From assembly GCF_004345265.1 (NCBI RefSeq), contig NZ_SLUM01000005.1, positions 62,001-126,000 on the forward strand: a stretch of 64,000 bases of DNA, read 5' to 3'. Below, piece by piece: positions 35,294-44,792 of the stretch; position 1 is the first letter of the stretch, and each line of letters begins with the position of its first letter. Position numbers and translations under genes: made by a program. Under the pieces are notes generated by a model that had not been told where the DNA came from, did not search any database, and was given only the letters and a program-made list of their open reading frames with translations. This stretch comes from Allofournierella massiliensis. GTDB lineage: Bacteria; Bacillota; Clostridia; Oscillospirales; Ruminococcaceae.

Positions 35294-37342
35294 TCATTCC
35301 TTGGCTGATGGCAGCCCTTCGTAAAACTTCCTCAGTTCCTCCAAACTGCTTGTCCGATTTTTGATAGGCAGGGAGTCCCATGTAATGTCATGATAGCGTT
35401 CAGTCGGCTCATCCCGCAGTCTTCGGTCGATGATGCAGACAATGCCGGTGTCTGTGAAATTACGGATCAATCGCCCGATGCCCTGCTTGAGCTTGATAAT
35501 CATTTCGGGAACACGAACATCCATCAGGGCATCCTTAGCAACGGAACACTTATACTCGATAATTGGATCGGGGACAGGAAACGGAAGCCGGAAAATGATG
35601 ACATTGGAAAGGCTTTTTCCTTCAATGCTGATACCTTCCCAATATGCACCCGTCCCCAGAAGCACGGAGTTCGTATCTTCCTTAAACTCATTCAGCACCT
35701 TGTCCTGCGACGATCCCGGCTGCTGCATCAAGATTTTGTACGGAAGATTTTTCTCACTGAGAATGGAGTAGACCTCTTCCATGTCGGTCTTTGCCGTAAA
35801 CAGCACGAGTGCCTTTCCGTTGGAAATGCTCAGGATCTCAAGCAGTCGCTCCACACCCTTTTCAATGAAGGCTTCATGTTCTCTGGTCGGGTGCGGGAGA
35901 TCGTCGCAATAGTAGATCATGGCGTGTTCATCGTATGGATATGGGGAAGGCTTTGGCTCGGATAAGCAGCCGCGGTCACCAGCGGGAAAGCCGGTATTGC
36001 TGATAAAGTAAGAATACTGTTCTTCCAGAGACCCGCTCGTGGCGTTCGTCAGCGTGGCAGAGGTCAAGATGGTTCTTTCATCACCATTGAAGTATAGGCG
36101 GCTCACAATTTCTTTTGTGTTTTTAGGGCAATAGACGAGTTCCGTGTTGCTGCCGTGCTGCTCAATCCAGATCAGCATATCGTCTATCTGGTCAAGAAGC
36201 TCTGAAAGGGACTCGCTGACGGCATCCAGATCATCAGAGGCAGCAAAGGAACGGTTGTTTCTGAAATCCATGCTGGAATAAATCTGAATGCTGGACGAAA
36301 GGTTGTGTATGGCGGCGTTCATCTCGGTAAGCAGTTCAATCGCACTGCCATTGTTGTCGAAGAAAAAGCGGTCAGCGTAGCGCATATCCTGTTCTGCCTC
36401 GTTGATCTGCTTTTGGACTTGTGCTTTCAGGCAGTTATAGAAGGCGATGATTGCGCTATCTGCCTCTCGCTTTTCACCTGACACACTGCTCTGGTCAAAG
36501 GATCGCAGCTCATAGAATGCGTTCTTAATCATTCCAAAGAGCATACCTTCCCCGAAACGCTCCGTTGTGGCACTCCGCACCTTATCATCCAAGTTGTGTG
36601 CTTCATCCACGACAAGCAGATCAGCGGCGGCGTTAATCAGCCCGTCCTGACCGCGCCGGAGTTTCATGAGATGCTGGGTTAGAAAATCCTGATTGCACAG
36701 TACCACTCCATCCGTAAACTTCAATGCTGCGCGGACTTTGTAATACTTGCACTTCTTTTCACAGGAGCCGCAATTCTTCATGCTGAACCGCTGCACGTTT
36801 ATCTTGTCCCAGACGCCTTGCGGCAAAACCTCCGGAAAATCCTTGCGTTCCTCATACCCTTGCTTGATTCCGTCTTTAAGCGCGTCCGGTGGGTCTGCTT
36901 TCGGGTCACACATATATTCGTCTGCGCGTTTGTTGCAGAGATAATGGGTCTGTCCTTTAGCGAGGATGACATCTCTGTTCAGCCCAAGAAGGGGCATTAC
37001 CGTGTGGACATCGCGCCAGAGCTGTTCTTGAAGTGCAATGGTCGAGGTTGCGATGATAACCGGCTTGTTCATGCGTTTGCTGTACAGCAGCACCGGCACA
37101 AGATAACCGAAGGACTTGCCAATGCCCACGCCAGCTTCAATCGCAAAGTGCTGATCGTTTATGAGGGCGTCCACAATCTCAAAGGACATATCCTGCTGCC
37201 CCTCACGCATTTCCAATCCATGCTGCGGGGCTTCATCCCAAAAGAAGGTGCTGACTTGCTCACTCATGGAGTACAGCTCTGCTTTTCTGCGCTTTTTCCG
37301 TTCCTCCGATGTATTGAATCCAAAATAGAATCTGTTGTCCAT
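35294..37342 (-). CDS. DinG/XPD-type ATP-dependent helicase
   Basis: About 682 aa, superfamily 2. Walker A is GVGIGKS (71-77), and LLVVDEAHNLDD gives the DEAH box. A cysteine set NCGSCEKKCKYY, with an earlier CNK, suggests the Fe-S cluster of XPD/DinG helicases. Helicase motif VI is GIGRLIRNF. The enzyme probably unwinds DNA 5' to 3'. The ATG at MDNRFYF was chosen because GGGAGGA sits 6-7 nt before it. It lies 29 bp after the NYN gene in the same operon, so the two may act as a nuclease-helicase pair in the island. Confidence 0.88.
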   Translation of the reverse strand: MDNRFYFGFNTSEERKKRRKAELYSMSEQVSTFFWDEAPQHGLEMREGQQDMSFEIVDALINDQHFAIEAGVGIGKSFGYLVPVLLYSKRMNKPVIIATSTIALQEQLWRDVHTVMPLLGLNRDVILAKGQTHYLCNKRADEYMCDPKADPPDALKDGIKQGYEERKDFPEVLPQGVWDKINVQRFSMKNCGSCEKKCKYYKVRAALKFTDGVVLCNQDFLTQHLMKLRRGQDGLINAAADLLVVDEAHNLDDKVRSATTERFGEGMLFGMIKNAFYELRSFDQSSVSGEKREADSAIIAFYNCLKAQVQKQINEAEQDMRYADRFFFDNNGSAIELLTEMNAAIHNLSSSIQIYSSMDFRNNRSFAASDDLDAVSESLSELLDQIDDMLIWIEQHGSNTELVYCPKNTKEIVSRLYFNGDERTILTSATLTNATSGSLEEQYSYFISNTGFPAGDRGCLSEPKPSPYPYDEHAMIYYCDDLPHPTREHEAFIEKGVERLLEILSISNGKALVLFTAKTDMEEVYSILSEKNLPYKILMQQPGSSQDKVLNEFKEDTNSVLLGTGAYWEGISIEGKSLSNVIIFRLPFPVPDPIIEYKCSVAKDALMDVRVPEMIIKLKQGIGRLIRNFTDTGIVCIIDRRLRDEPTERYHDITWDSLPIKNRTSSLEELRKFYEGLPSAKE

Positions 37343-37371
37343 CCACATTCCTCCCGGAATAGAAACCAAGG

Positions 37372-38763
37372 CTATCCGCGTTTCAGTTCAATGCTGACGT
37401 TTCCGTTCTCGTCGATGGTCAGCGTCATGTGCCTGATGTGCTTCTCATAGAACTGCCGCCGCTCTGCGGGAGACATTTCGATCCTCGTGTTTCGCAGAGC
37501 TGCATCAAACATATCGTTGACATTCAGGTGAACGGAGTTGTCAATCCAGCGGTACATCTCCTTGAACAGTGCGTTTTTCTTGATGTCCTCGCTGTTGCCG
37601 GAGTAGAAGTCATCCAGATAGCAGTAGAATATCCCGGATTCTGCAAGTGCCGCCTTCATATCCGGTCCACATTTTTCCCGCTCAATCATGACAAGAAATC
37701 TGGCGTCCGGTAAGGAAGAGATCAGCCCCCAGTAGTCGGAATCGCTTGAGACAATGACGAAGGAATCCACTTGCTTCTGGTAGTGTTCCTGACAGGCTCT
37801 TGCGGTGAGCTTGATGTCTACCAGTGATTTGTTCTGCTTAATCCGCTCAATCATGATATGTTCAACGGGGATGCGGGTGTAGTTTTCAAGAATCCGCCAT
37901 GCCGTAGCGGTATGTACGTCGTCAAAGAGAATGATCGCCGTAATCTTCTGCATGACCTCATAATCAAGGATTTTGAGCGTGGCGCACAGCTTGTACGGGT
38001 CGGAGTTTTCGCAGTCCACTACCAATACGGTCTTCTCACTGTCATCTATGAAGTCGTAGATATTGTTTTTTACAAAAGCCCCTGCATCGGAGACTTTACT
38101 GTATTCCGTGAAGGCGTCGCAATGCCATTGATAAAGCAGGGTGGCAAACTTCTTGTCATTATAGAGGACATTACCCTCGTCCATCGGTACCCAGTTGATA
38201 TACATTTGATAGGGGTAGTAGGAGAGACTTGCGTAATAGATGTCCGCAGCATCTTTCGTTCCGTCCTCTGTCAAACCGTTTGGCATGATGAACAGTTCTT
38301 TTATGTACGCCCAGTTAATCCAGATTGGAAAGAGGCTTTTACAGTTGTTAATGCGGTCTGAAATCAGCCGGTTGATCTCGATAATGTGGTGGCAGAGCTT
38401 TGTACTCGACTTTTTAATAAAGCTGATTCCGTCATTTGAAAGCTGCTGCATACTGGACATTGGAAGGATCTCAGGCATCGAAAGAAGCCCACGGTATTCC
38501 ATCCGCATGATGTCATTTATTTTCCGGTAATTGCGCTCAATGGCGGTGCGGATAATACATAGATTACGAATGATGCGGGCATTTTTATCCTGCTCAAGCC
38601 GGTTGTATATCTCTATCTTCGGCGGCTCGTGTTCATTTTGAAAAATACGGAGTGGGACGCCGATCAGATATGCTACCTTTGACACAAGCTCATAGGTGCT
38701 GTCTTTATAAGCAATCTGCTCTCCGGCATATTCGACGCCATTCAACATGACTGAATTGCCCAT
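37372..38763 (-). CDS. NYN domain (LabA/PIN-like) putative nuclease
   Basis: A 463-aa protein. An N-terminal helical region of about 230 residues is followed by a NYN domain with its acidic residues in place: VLVVDCENSD (about 244), SLVDIKLTARA (about 314) and VIVSSDSDYWGLI (about 337). NYN proteins are metal-dependent RNA or DNA nucleases. It sits between hsdR and the DinG-like helicase, same strand and 25-29 bp apart, hence probably cotranscribed with hsdR. The ATG follows AAAGGAG. Confidence 0.82.
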   Translation of the reverse strand: MGNSVMLNGVEYAGEQIAYKDSTYELVSKVAYLIGVPLRIFQNEHEPPKIEIYNRLEQDKNARIIRNLCIIRTAIERNYRKINDIMRMEYRGLLSMPEILPMSSMQQLSNDGISFIKKSSTKLCHHIIEINRLISDRINNCKSLFPIWINWAYIKELFIMPNGLTEDGTKDAADIYYASLSYYPYQMYINWVPMDEGNVLYNDKKFATLLYQWHCDAFTEYSKVSDAGAFVKNNIYDFIDDSEKTVLVVDCENSDPYKLCATLKILDYEVMQKITAIILFDDVHTATAWRILENYTRIPVEHIMIERIKQNKSLVDIKLTARACQEHYQKQVDSFVIVSSDSDYWGLISSLPDARFLVMIEREKCGPDMKAALAESGIFYCYLDDFYSGNSEDIKKNALFKEMYRWIDNSVHLNVNDMFDAALRNTRIEMSPAERRQFYEKHIRHMTLTIDENGNVSIELKRG

Positions 38764-38788
38764 GATCTACTCCTTTCTCGTAGGGGAG

Positions 38789-41700
38789 TTACGCGGTCAT
38801 TACATTGTCCGTCCACATCTCACACTGGCTCATGACAGTCTGGACAGCATCATCCATACCCTCTGGCGGATATTTGTGTTTTTTCAGCAACCTTTTGACC
38901 AAGCGGCGCATTCCAGCTCTTGCGCTCTCTTTCTTTTGCCAGTCTATTGTCTGGTTTTTGCGAAGCAAATCTGTCAGTTCTTTCGTGATAGCAATAAGCT
39001 CGTCATGCTCGTAAAAGTCCTTGATTGCTTGCGGCTTCGTGAGAGCATCATAGAAAGCAAGTTCGTCCGCTGTCAATCCGAGTTTTTCACCCTCGGCGGC
39101 AGCAGCGGCAATGTCTTTCGCCAGCTTGAGTAATTCTTGAATGACTTCCTCGTTGGTCAGCATTCCGTTCAAATAGCGGTTCATTGCGCTCTGAATGATT
39201 TCGGAGAACTTCTCGGATTTGACAATGTTTGTACGACGATAAACAGATACTTGTTCAGCAATCAGCTTTTTCAGAAGTTCGACTGCCAGATTCTTCTCCT
39301 TCATGTTTGCCACTTCTTCAAGGAACTTCGGATCGAACAACGAAAACTCAGTCTGGACATCGGAGAAGAGGTTGATAACACCTTCGCTCTTGATGCTGTG
39401 CTTCAAAAGCTCGTTAATGCGCTCATTTACTTCCGGAAGCGTAAACTTCTTTCCGGTACCGCCTGAAACCAAGCGCACGGTCATTGTTCTTACGGACTCG
39501 AAGAAAGCCGCCTCCATGCGAGTTTGCTCGTCTACCAAGCTGCTGCACAGCGAAAGTGCCTGCTTGAGAAGCAGAGCTTCTTTGATAAACACATTCTGTG
39601 TCTTCTCATTGTCGGGAAGATCGTACTCTGCAACACTCTTGCCGAGCATGAAGTTCACGCCGCCGCTGATAAGCTTTGCACGGTCGAGGTCGCTTCCGGT
39701 CATGAATTTCTCATAACTGAATCCGTGGAACAAATCTCTGCAAATAGAGAGCTTTTCAAGGAACTTCGGATATGCAGCCTTGCTTACATCTGTATCACCA
39801 TAGTTCTTCTTGTCTCTGGCAGTATAGTCGTTCATTGCCTGTTTCAGTGCAGCCGCAATACCGACGTAATCGACAACCAAACCGCCTTCTTTATCTTTGA
39901 AGACACGATTGACGCGGGCGATAGCTTGCATCAGGTTGTGTCCAGCCATCGGCTTATAGACATACATCGTAGCAAGGGAGGGAACATCAAAGCCGGTCAG
40001 CCACATATCCACGACGATGGCGATTTTCAGCGGAGAGTTGTTGTCTTTGAATTTCCGCGCCATATCGTCCTTATGAGCTTTGTTGCCGATAATCTCACGC
40101 CATTCTTCGGGATCGTTATTGCCTTGCGTCATGACCACTGCAATCTTTTCCGTCCACGCTGGGCGTAGCTCAAGAATGCGCTTATAAATCTTCATTGCTA
40201 TGGGACGCGAATAAGCAACGATCATCGCCTTGCCGGTCAGGATATTCTCACGGTAATTCTCGTAATGATCAAGAATGTCATTTACCAAGGAATTGATCGT
40301 CTGGTCGGCACCGAGGATTGCTTCCATCTGACCAAGTTCCTTTTTGCTCTTTTCAATGACATACGGATCGGCGTTGTCAGCCATAATGTCATACTCATTA
40401 TCGATCAGATGGAGGGTGTTCTCGTCGAGTTTCAGGTGAATAACGCGGCTTTCGTAGTAGACGGGTCTGGTCGCGCCATCTTCAACTGCCTGAGTCATAT
40501 CATAGATGTCGATGTAATCACCGAAGACCTCTCGTGTACTGCGGTCTTTTGTGGAGATCGGTGTTCCGGTGAATCCAATGTAGGTCGCATTAGGAAGCGT
40601 GTCTCTTATAATGCGGGCAGTGCCGATAACGGTTTTCGCCTCGACTTCGCCGTTGTCCTTCTGCTTGACCACAACCTTCTCATTGAGACCATATTGCCCA
40701 CGATGCGCTTCATCAGCCATCACGATAATGTTCCGGCGTTCCGAAAGAGCTTCGTTGCTTTCCTCAAACTTCTGCATGGTCGTGAAGATTATGCCGTTTG
40801 CCTGCCTGTTTGCAAGAAGCTCTTTCAGATTTTTACGGCTTTCGGCGTGTTGCGGCGTTTGACGGAGAAAGTCTTTGCAGCGGGCGAATTGCCCGTAAAG
40901 CTGGTCATCCAGATCGTTGCGGTCGGTAATGACAACGATAGTGGGGCTTTCTAACGCATCTTGCAGATAATGAGCATAGAAGACCATAGACAACGATTTT
41001 CCGCTGCCCTGTGTATGCCAGAAGACGCCGCCCTTACCGTCCGTCACGGTTGCGTGTTTTGTAGACTCAATCGCCTTTTTGACTGCAAAATACTGATGAT
41101 ACCCGGCGAGTATCTTGAAAGTATTCTGTCCATCCACATTAAAGCAGATAAAGTTCTTCACGATGTCAAGGAAGCGGGTCTTCTCAAACAGACCTACAAA
41201 GAATGTGTCAAATGATGCGTGTTGCGTATTCTCGTAGCTGCCGTCAGTTGTTTTCCATTCCATAAAGCGGTCTTCGCCGGAAGTGATTGTGCCAGCCTTT
41301 GAAGTGGTCAAATCGCTCATGACACATACCGCATTATAAATGAACATAGAGGGGATCTCATACATATAGTTCCGGAGCTGACGGTATGCTGCGGAAGCGT
41401 CGGTTTCTTCGCGGGACGGAGACTTCAACTCCACAATGACGAGCGGGAGACCATTGACAAAGAGGATCACATCCGGTCTTTTTTCGGAGTTTTCAATGAA
41501 AGTCCACTGGTTCGCAACCGTGAACTCGTTATTGGCAGGATTTTTGAAGTCTACAAGGTAGACAAGAGTAGAGCGTTCTTCGCCCTTGTCATAGTATTTT
41601 ACCGAGACTCCGTTTTGGAGGTAGTCCATAAAGACCATGTTCTTCTGCAAGAGCGTTCCGGTTTCAAAGTTTTTGAGCTTGTAGATCGCCTCCGTCAGAG

Positions 41701-41878
41701 CATCCATAGGCAGGTTCTTGTTGATCCGCTGCAAGGAAGGTAGCAGAACATCCTCATAAAGCGGCGAGTGATAATCGCGCTCCACGTCCGGTCCATAGAT
41801 ATAGTTATAGCCCAGTTCTTCATTGAGAAGCTGCAAGACAGCGTTCTCGTAATTTGATTCTGTAAAATATCCTGCCAT
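38789..41878 (-). CDS. hsdR: Type I restriction endonuclease subunit R (HsdR)
   Basis: A 1029-aa motor and nuclease subunit. The N-terminal nuclease region has VILFVNGLPLVIVELKSPS (PD-(D/E)xK family, about 140-155). The SF2 motor carries Walker A HTQGSGKSL (about 285-293) and VMADEAHRGQYG (about 390). The length is usual for HsdR and there are no internal stops. It translocates DNA toward HsdM2S bound at its site and cuts at a distance. It is separated from hsdM by the hsdS inversion cassette and follows the DUF262 gene by 16 bp. Confidence 0.95.
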   Translation of the reverse strand: MAGYFTESNYENAVLQLLNEELGYNYIYGPDVERDYHSPLYEDVLLPSLQRINKNLPMDALTEAIYKLKNFETGTLLQKNMVFMDYLQNGVSVKYYDKGEERSTLVYLVDFKNPANNEFTVANQWTFIENSEKRPDVILFVNGLPLVIVELKSPSREETDASAAYRQLRNYMYEIPSMFIYNAVCVMSDLTTSKAGTITSGEDRFMEWKTTDGSYENTQHASFDTFFVGLFEKTRFLDIVKNFICFNVDGQNTFKILAGYHQYFAVKKAIESTKHATVTDGKGGVFWHTQGSGKSLSMVFYAHYLQDALESPTIVVITDRNDLDDQLYGQFARCKDFLRQTPQHAESRKNLKELLANRQANGIIFTTMQKFEESNEALSERRNIIVMADEAHRGQYGLNEKVVVKQKDNGEVEAKTVIGTARIIRDTLPNATYIGFTGTPISTKDRSTREVFGDYIDIYDMTQAVEDGATRPVYYESRVIHLKLDENTLHLIDNEYDIMADNADPYVIEKSKKELGQMEAILGADQTINSLVNDILDHYENYRENILTGKAMIVAYSRPIAMKIYKRILELRPAWTEKIAVVMTQGNNDPEEWREIIGNKAHKDDMARKFKDNNSPLKIAIVVDMWLTGFDVPSLATMYVYKPMAGHNLMQAIARVNRVFKDKEGGLVVDYVGIAAALKQAMNDYTARDKKNYGDTDVSKAAYPKFLEKLSICRDLFHGFSYEKFMTGSDLDRAKLISGGVNFMLGKSVAEYDLPDNEKTQNVFIKEALLLKQALSLCSSLVDEQTRMEAAFFESVRTMTVRLVSGGTGKKFTLPEVNERINELLKHSIKSEGVINLFSDVQTEFSLFDPKFLEEVANMKEKNLAVELLKKLIAEQVSVYRRTNIVKSEKFSEIIQSAMNRYLNGMLTNEEVIQELLKLAKDIAAAAAEGEKLGLTADELAFYDALTKPQAIKDFYEHDELIAITKELTDLLRKNQTIDWQKKESARAGMRRLVKRLLKKHKYPPEGMDDAVQTVMSQCEMWTDNVMTA

Positions 41879-41894
41879 AGTTTGTCACTCCCTT

Positions 41895-43718
41895 TTACGC
41901 CAGACTCGCCCCGAACTGATCCAGCGTGTTTTCTGCATCTCTGTCGGTGACAGGCTTATTCATTGCCTTCTCAATCAAGCTGAGAAGGTTCTTCGCTCTG
42001 TCAATGAAATAGCCATTAAAGTCATTTGCCTTCAATTTTGCGTAGTCAACAAAGTGCGATTCTACCCGTGCTTGCAGTTCATCCTCGGTCAGTCCATCAA
42101 CCTTCTTTAGAATTGCCCCCAGATACTCACTCGGCGCATTTCCTCCAATCGAGCGGTTAGTTGCTGGAAGAATCGGCGTCTTGTTAATAATAGAATTATA
42201 TCGTTCGCGCTTGATACCCATTTTCTCGCAATATGCCTCTGGGAAGATATGGTGAATGTCCGGAGACTCAAGCATACTGTTCACAATGTCAATCGTCGTG
42301 TTGTTCATAAAATCACGGCATTTCTCTTTGTAGAGAAGAGCCATAATTCCCTTATATGCCGCACTCAAACGGGTTTGAAGGGTCAGCAGCCGCGTAGAAG
42401 AAAAGACTGCGCTGTTGATCGTGTGCATCGCATTTGGACGTCCGTTAACCTCTTCAACCATGTCCTCAATGTCGTAGGCATACCGGGTTTCATTAGCCCC
42501 ACCGTACATCTCACCCAGAATCCCGCACCAATACCACCGAGAGAGCGTTTTAATTGTGTTTGGTTCATTGCATTTGGATTTTCCGAGAACAGCACAGATT
42601 GCCGCAAGTGGAATCAACTGCGTTGTATAGGGCAAATCTCTTTGACGGAAAACGCACTGATCCCGAAGAAGAAACTCCTTTGCTATTTTGAACCCAGACA
42701 GCACTACATCCCGGTTCGCTATGTACGATTCATAAGGAAGTCCCAGAACATCCTTCTTTTTGCAGGAGATTGTGTTTGTCTTTCCAGATTGCTTGTTCAA
42801 ATAGCTTGTATAGAGGCATACAGTTGTCAGGAATGTAGTCTCATCAATCCCATCGAACAGGTCTGTTCTCAGTGTGTCACCGAAGCCACAAATGGCATTT
42901 CGACACTGCACCCAGTCTTTTCTCAGGTCAAAGTCTCTTGTGGCATAAGTTGCGGTAACAAGCTCAAACACCGTGAGAGGAACACCGCCGGTATTGACGT
43001 TCTCAAACACCTTGCATACCGCCTCTCGCGGCGTGGACTTGTCCAGCGTAATCACGGGCAGCTTATACCCGGAAATTGTATTCAGCACATCCGCCTGAAA
43101 ACGCTTGAACTCGTCCATTGCTTCCGGCTTCATTCCATAGTGCGTCATGTAGCCCATGAACCAGTCCATAACGGCGTTGCTATCGAACACAATATTGACC
43201 GGAAACAGCTTGTTCTCGTATTCATACTCTCTGGTGGAGAGATCGAGCTTCACATCACGGTCAAAGTTTTCTTTGATCTTACGGTCTTCCGGAATAGACA
43301 AGACTGCATCAAAACGATCCTCATCATCGTCGAGGCACTTCTCCATTGAGAGATAGTAATAACGCTTAATAGCCTTGCCTTTTTCTGTTTTGGTCGAGAC
43401 CGGCTCTTTAGAGGATGTTGCCTGATAGATGGAAGTAAGTCGCTGCTGTCCATCAAGAATCAAATGCTCCGGCTTTACTGAGACGCCTTTTACGCCCGTA
43501 ATTGTACGGTATTTGAATTGAATGTCCGGATTACCGTATTGTAGCCGCATAATGGCACCCATAGGGTAGCCTTGCGACAAACTGGCGATAATTCCTCTAA
43601 TTCGGTTATCATCCCAAGTCCAGTCGCGCTGAAACTCCGGCAACTGCATTGAGCCGGACTTAACCTCCGCTAAAAGCTGACTTAGGTTTGTATCAAGAGA
43701 TTGTGGTGAAATAATCAC
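41895..43718 (-). CDS. DUF262/HNH (GmrSD-like) restriction protein
   Basis: A 607-aa protein. The N-terminal DUF262 domain has the ParB-like nucleotide motif LILDGQQRLTSIYQA (about 85-99) and MQLPEFQRDWTWDD. The C-terminal DUF1524-like HNH region shows DIHHIFPEAYCEKMG and ILPATNRSIGG. This is the architecture of GmrSD-type modification-dependent nucleases, which attack modified foreign DNA. Start codon GTG behind GGAGG. It sits inside the type I operon between the coiled-coil gene and hsdR, so it may complement type I restriction against modified phages. Confidence 0.88.
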   Translation of the reverse strand: MIISPQSLDTNLSQLLAEVKSGSMQLPEFQRDWTWDDNRIRGIIASLSQGYPMGAIMRLQYGNPDIQFKYRTITGVKGVSVKPEHLILDGQQRLTSIYQATSSKEPVSTKTEKGKAIKRYYYLSMEKCLDDDEDRFDAVLSIPEDRKIKENFDRDVKLDLSTREYEYENKLFPVNIVFDSNAVMDWFMGYMTHYGMKPEAMDEFKRFQADVLNTISGYKLPVITLDKSTPREAVCKVFENVNTGGVPLTVFELVTATYATRDFDLRKDWVQCRNAICGFGDTLRTDLFDGIDETTFLTTVCLYTSYLNKQSGKTNTISCKKKDVLGLPYESYIANRDVVLSGFKIAKEFLLRDQCVFRQRDLPYTTQLIPLAAICAVLGKSKCNEPNTIKTLSRWYWCGILGEMYGGANETRYAYDIEDMVEEVNGRPNAMHTINSAVFSSTRLLTLQTRLSAAYKGIMALLYKEKCRDFMNNTTIDIVNSMLESPDIHHIFPEAYCEKMGIKRERYNSIINKTPILPATNRSIGGNAPSEYLGAILKKVDGLTEDELQARVESHFVDYAKLKANDFNGYFIDRAKNLLSLIEKAMNKPVTDRDAENTLDQFGASLA

Positions 43719-43741
43719 GTCTGTGCCTCCTTCATTGAGTT

Positions 43742-44101
43742 TTACTGATCGGACGAGCCCAGTCTGCTTTCCAAATCTGAAATATCGCTGCGGATGGAAG
43801 AGATGTCCGACTCAATATCGTCAACCCGCTCGGATAAAGAAGCCTGCTGACTTTGAATGTACTCCATTTGTGAGTATAGACCTCGCACTGCCAGAATCAA
43901 TTCTACCATCAGCCCCTTATCATCGAGGGAGAGAAGACGGTCTTTTTCGGCCTGTATCTTTTCCGCCTCCTGTTGAAGCCGCTCTTTCTCACGAACTGCT
44001 TCTGCTGCGGCTTTCTCAAGACGAACCCGTTCCTTTTCAAGACGCTTTTTCTGGCGCTCGTCTTTGCTTTTTTTCAAGCTCTCCTGAACTCTATCAAACA
44101 T
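43742..44101 (-). CDS. Coiled-coil protein of the type I operon
   Basis: A 119-aa protein, almost entirely helical. A charged stretch (RQKKRLEKERVRLEKAAAEA) is followed by a membrane-free coiled coil (LSERVDDIESDISSIRSDISDLESRL). No known domain. Its ATG follows GGAGG at 44108-44112, only 9 bp from inversion site IR1, so transcription reaching it must cross the invertible segment. It may be an assembly partner of the DUF262 protein, whose gene starts 23 bp on. Confidence 0.65.
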   Translation of the reverse strand: MFDRVQESLKKSKDERQKKRLEKERVRLEKAAAEAVREKERLQQEAEKIQAEKDRLLSLDDKGLMVELILAVRGLYSQMEYIQSQQASLSERVDDIESDISSIRSDISDLESRLGSSDQ

Positions 44102-44792
44102 GGTACAACCTCCAAATCAGGTAAACGATAATTTAGAGCAGCAAGCGCAAGCAATATATCATGAGCGTTTTGAGACTGTTTCGCCTAATGATTTGCCTTC
44201 CGACTGGCGTATTGTAACTCTTGGAGAGGTTGCGACGATCTCAAATAAGAGTTTCAACCCACTGAAAGAGCCTGAGATACTGCTTGAGCATTATAGCATT
44301 CCAGCTTTTGATGAGGCGAGGTTTCCGGTCTTTGAGCTATCCACATCCATCAAGAGCAATAAATTCATCATTGATGCCTCGTGCTTCATGATCTCAAAAC
44401 TCAACCCAACAACGAAGCGTGTTTGGAAGCCGTATTGTCTGACCGGGAATGCAGTATGCTCTACGGAGTTCATCGTCTATAAAGCAAAGGATCAATCTAT
44501 TACGGATTTCCTGTACTCAGTCATAGACAGCGGCTCCTTTTCCGACTTTATGTGTAGTCATGTTACTGGCTCAACGGGCAGTAGACAAAGAACAACACCG
44601 TCGGACACGCTCTCTTATGAGTTAATTCTTCCTTCGGAGGACGAGCTGGCAGAGTTTCAGTCTCTCGTTTCACCGATGTACGCTCAAATGCGGATTAACG
44701 CCATTGAAAACGACAAGCTCAAACGACTTCGGGATAGTCTTTTACCCAAGCTGATGTCCGGCGAGATTGATGTCTCTTCTGTTCATCTCTAA
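44100..44792 (+). CDS. hsdS: Silent HsdS C-terminal half (target recognition cassette)
   Basis: A 230-residue reading frame in which the type I specificity sequence begins at QVNDNLEQQ (site IR1) and ends LMSGEIDVSSVHL, like the end of the expressed HsdS. It contains one target recognition domain (WRIVTLGEVATISNKSFN) and the closing conserved helix (DKLKRLRDSLLPKLMSGEI). The ATG at 44100 overlaps the start of the coiled-coil gene on the other strand and has no good ribosome site, so it is probably not translated in this orientation. IR1 x IR4 inversion would fuse it in frame to the expressed HsdS N-terminal half. Confidence 0.8.
   Translation: MVQPPNQVNDNLEQQAQAIYHERFETVSPNDLPSDWRIVTLGEVATISNKSFNPLKEPEILLEHYSIPAFDEARFPVFELSTSIKSNKFIIDASCFMISKLNPTTKRVWKPYCLTGNAVCSTEFIVYKAKDQSITDFLYSVIDSGSFSDFMCSHVTGSTGSRQRTTPSDTLSYELILPSEDELAEFQSLVSPMYAQMRINAIENDKLKRLRDSLLPKLMSGEIDVSSVHL
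44121..44135 (+). repeat. hsdS inversion site IR1
   Basis: GTAAACGATAATTTA, encoding VNDNL at the start of the silent C-terminal half. Same core as IR2, IR3 and IR4; orientation +. Confidence 0.85.

Noticed and set aside
44100-44120. Translation start of the silent HsdS half at ATG 44100
   Set aside because: The ATG belongs to the overlap with the divergent coiled-coil gene; the HsdS homology starts only at IR1, so it is treated as a cassette, not an independent gene.
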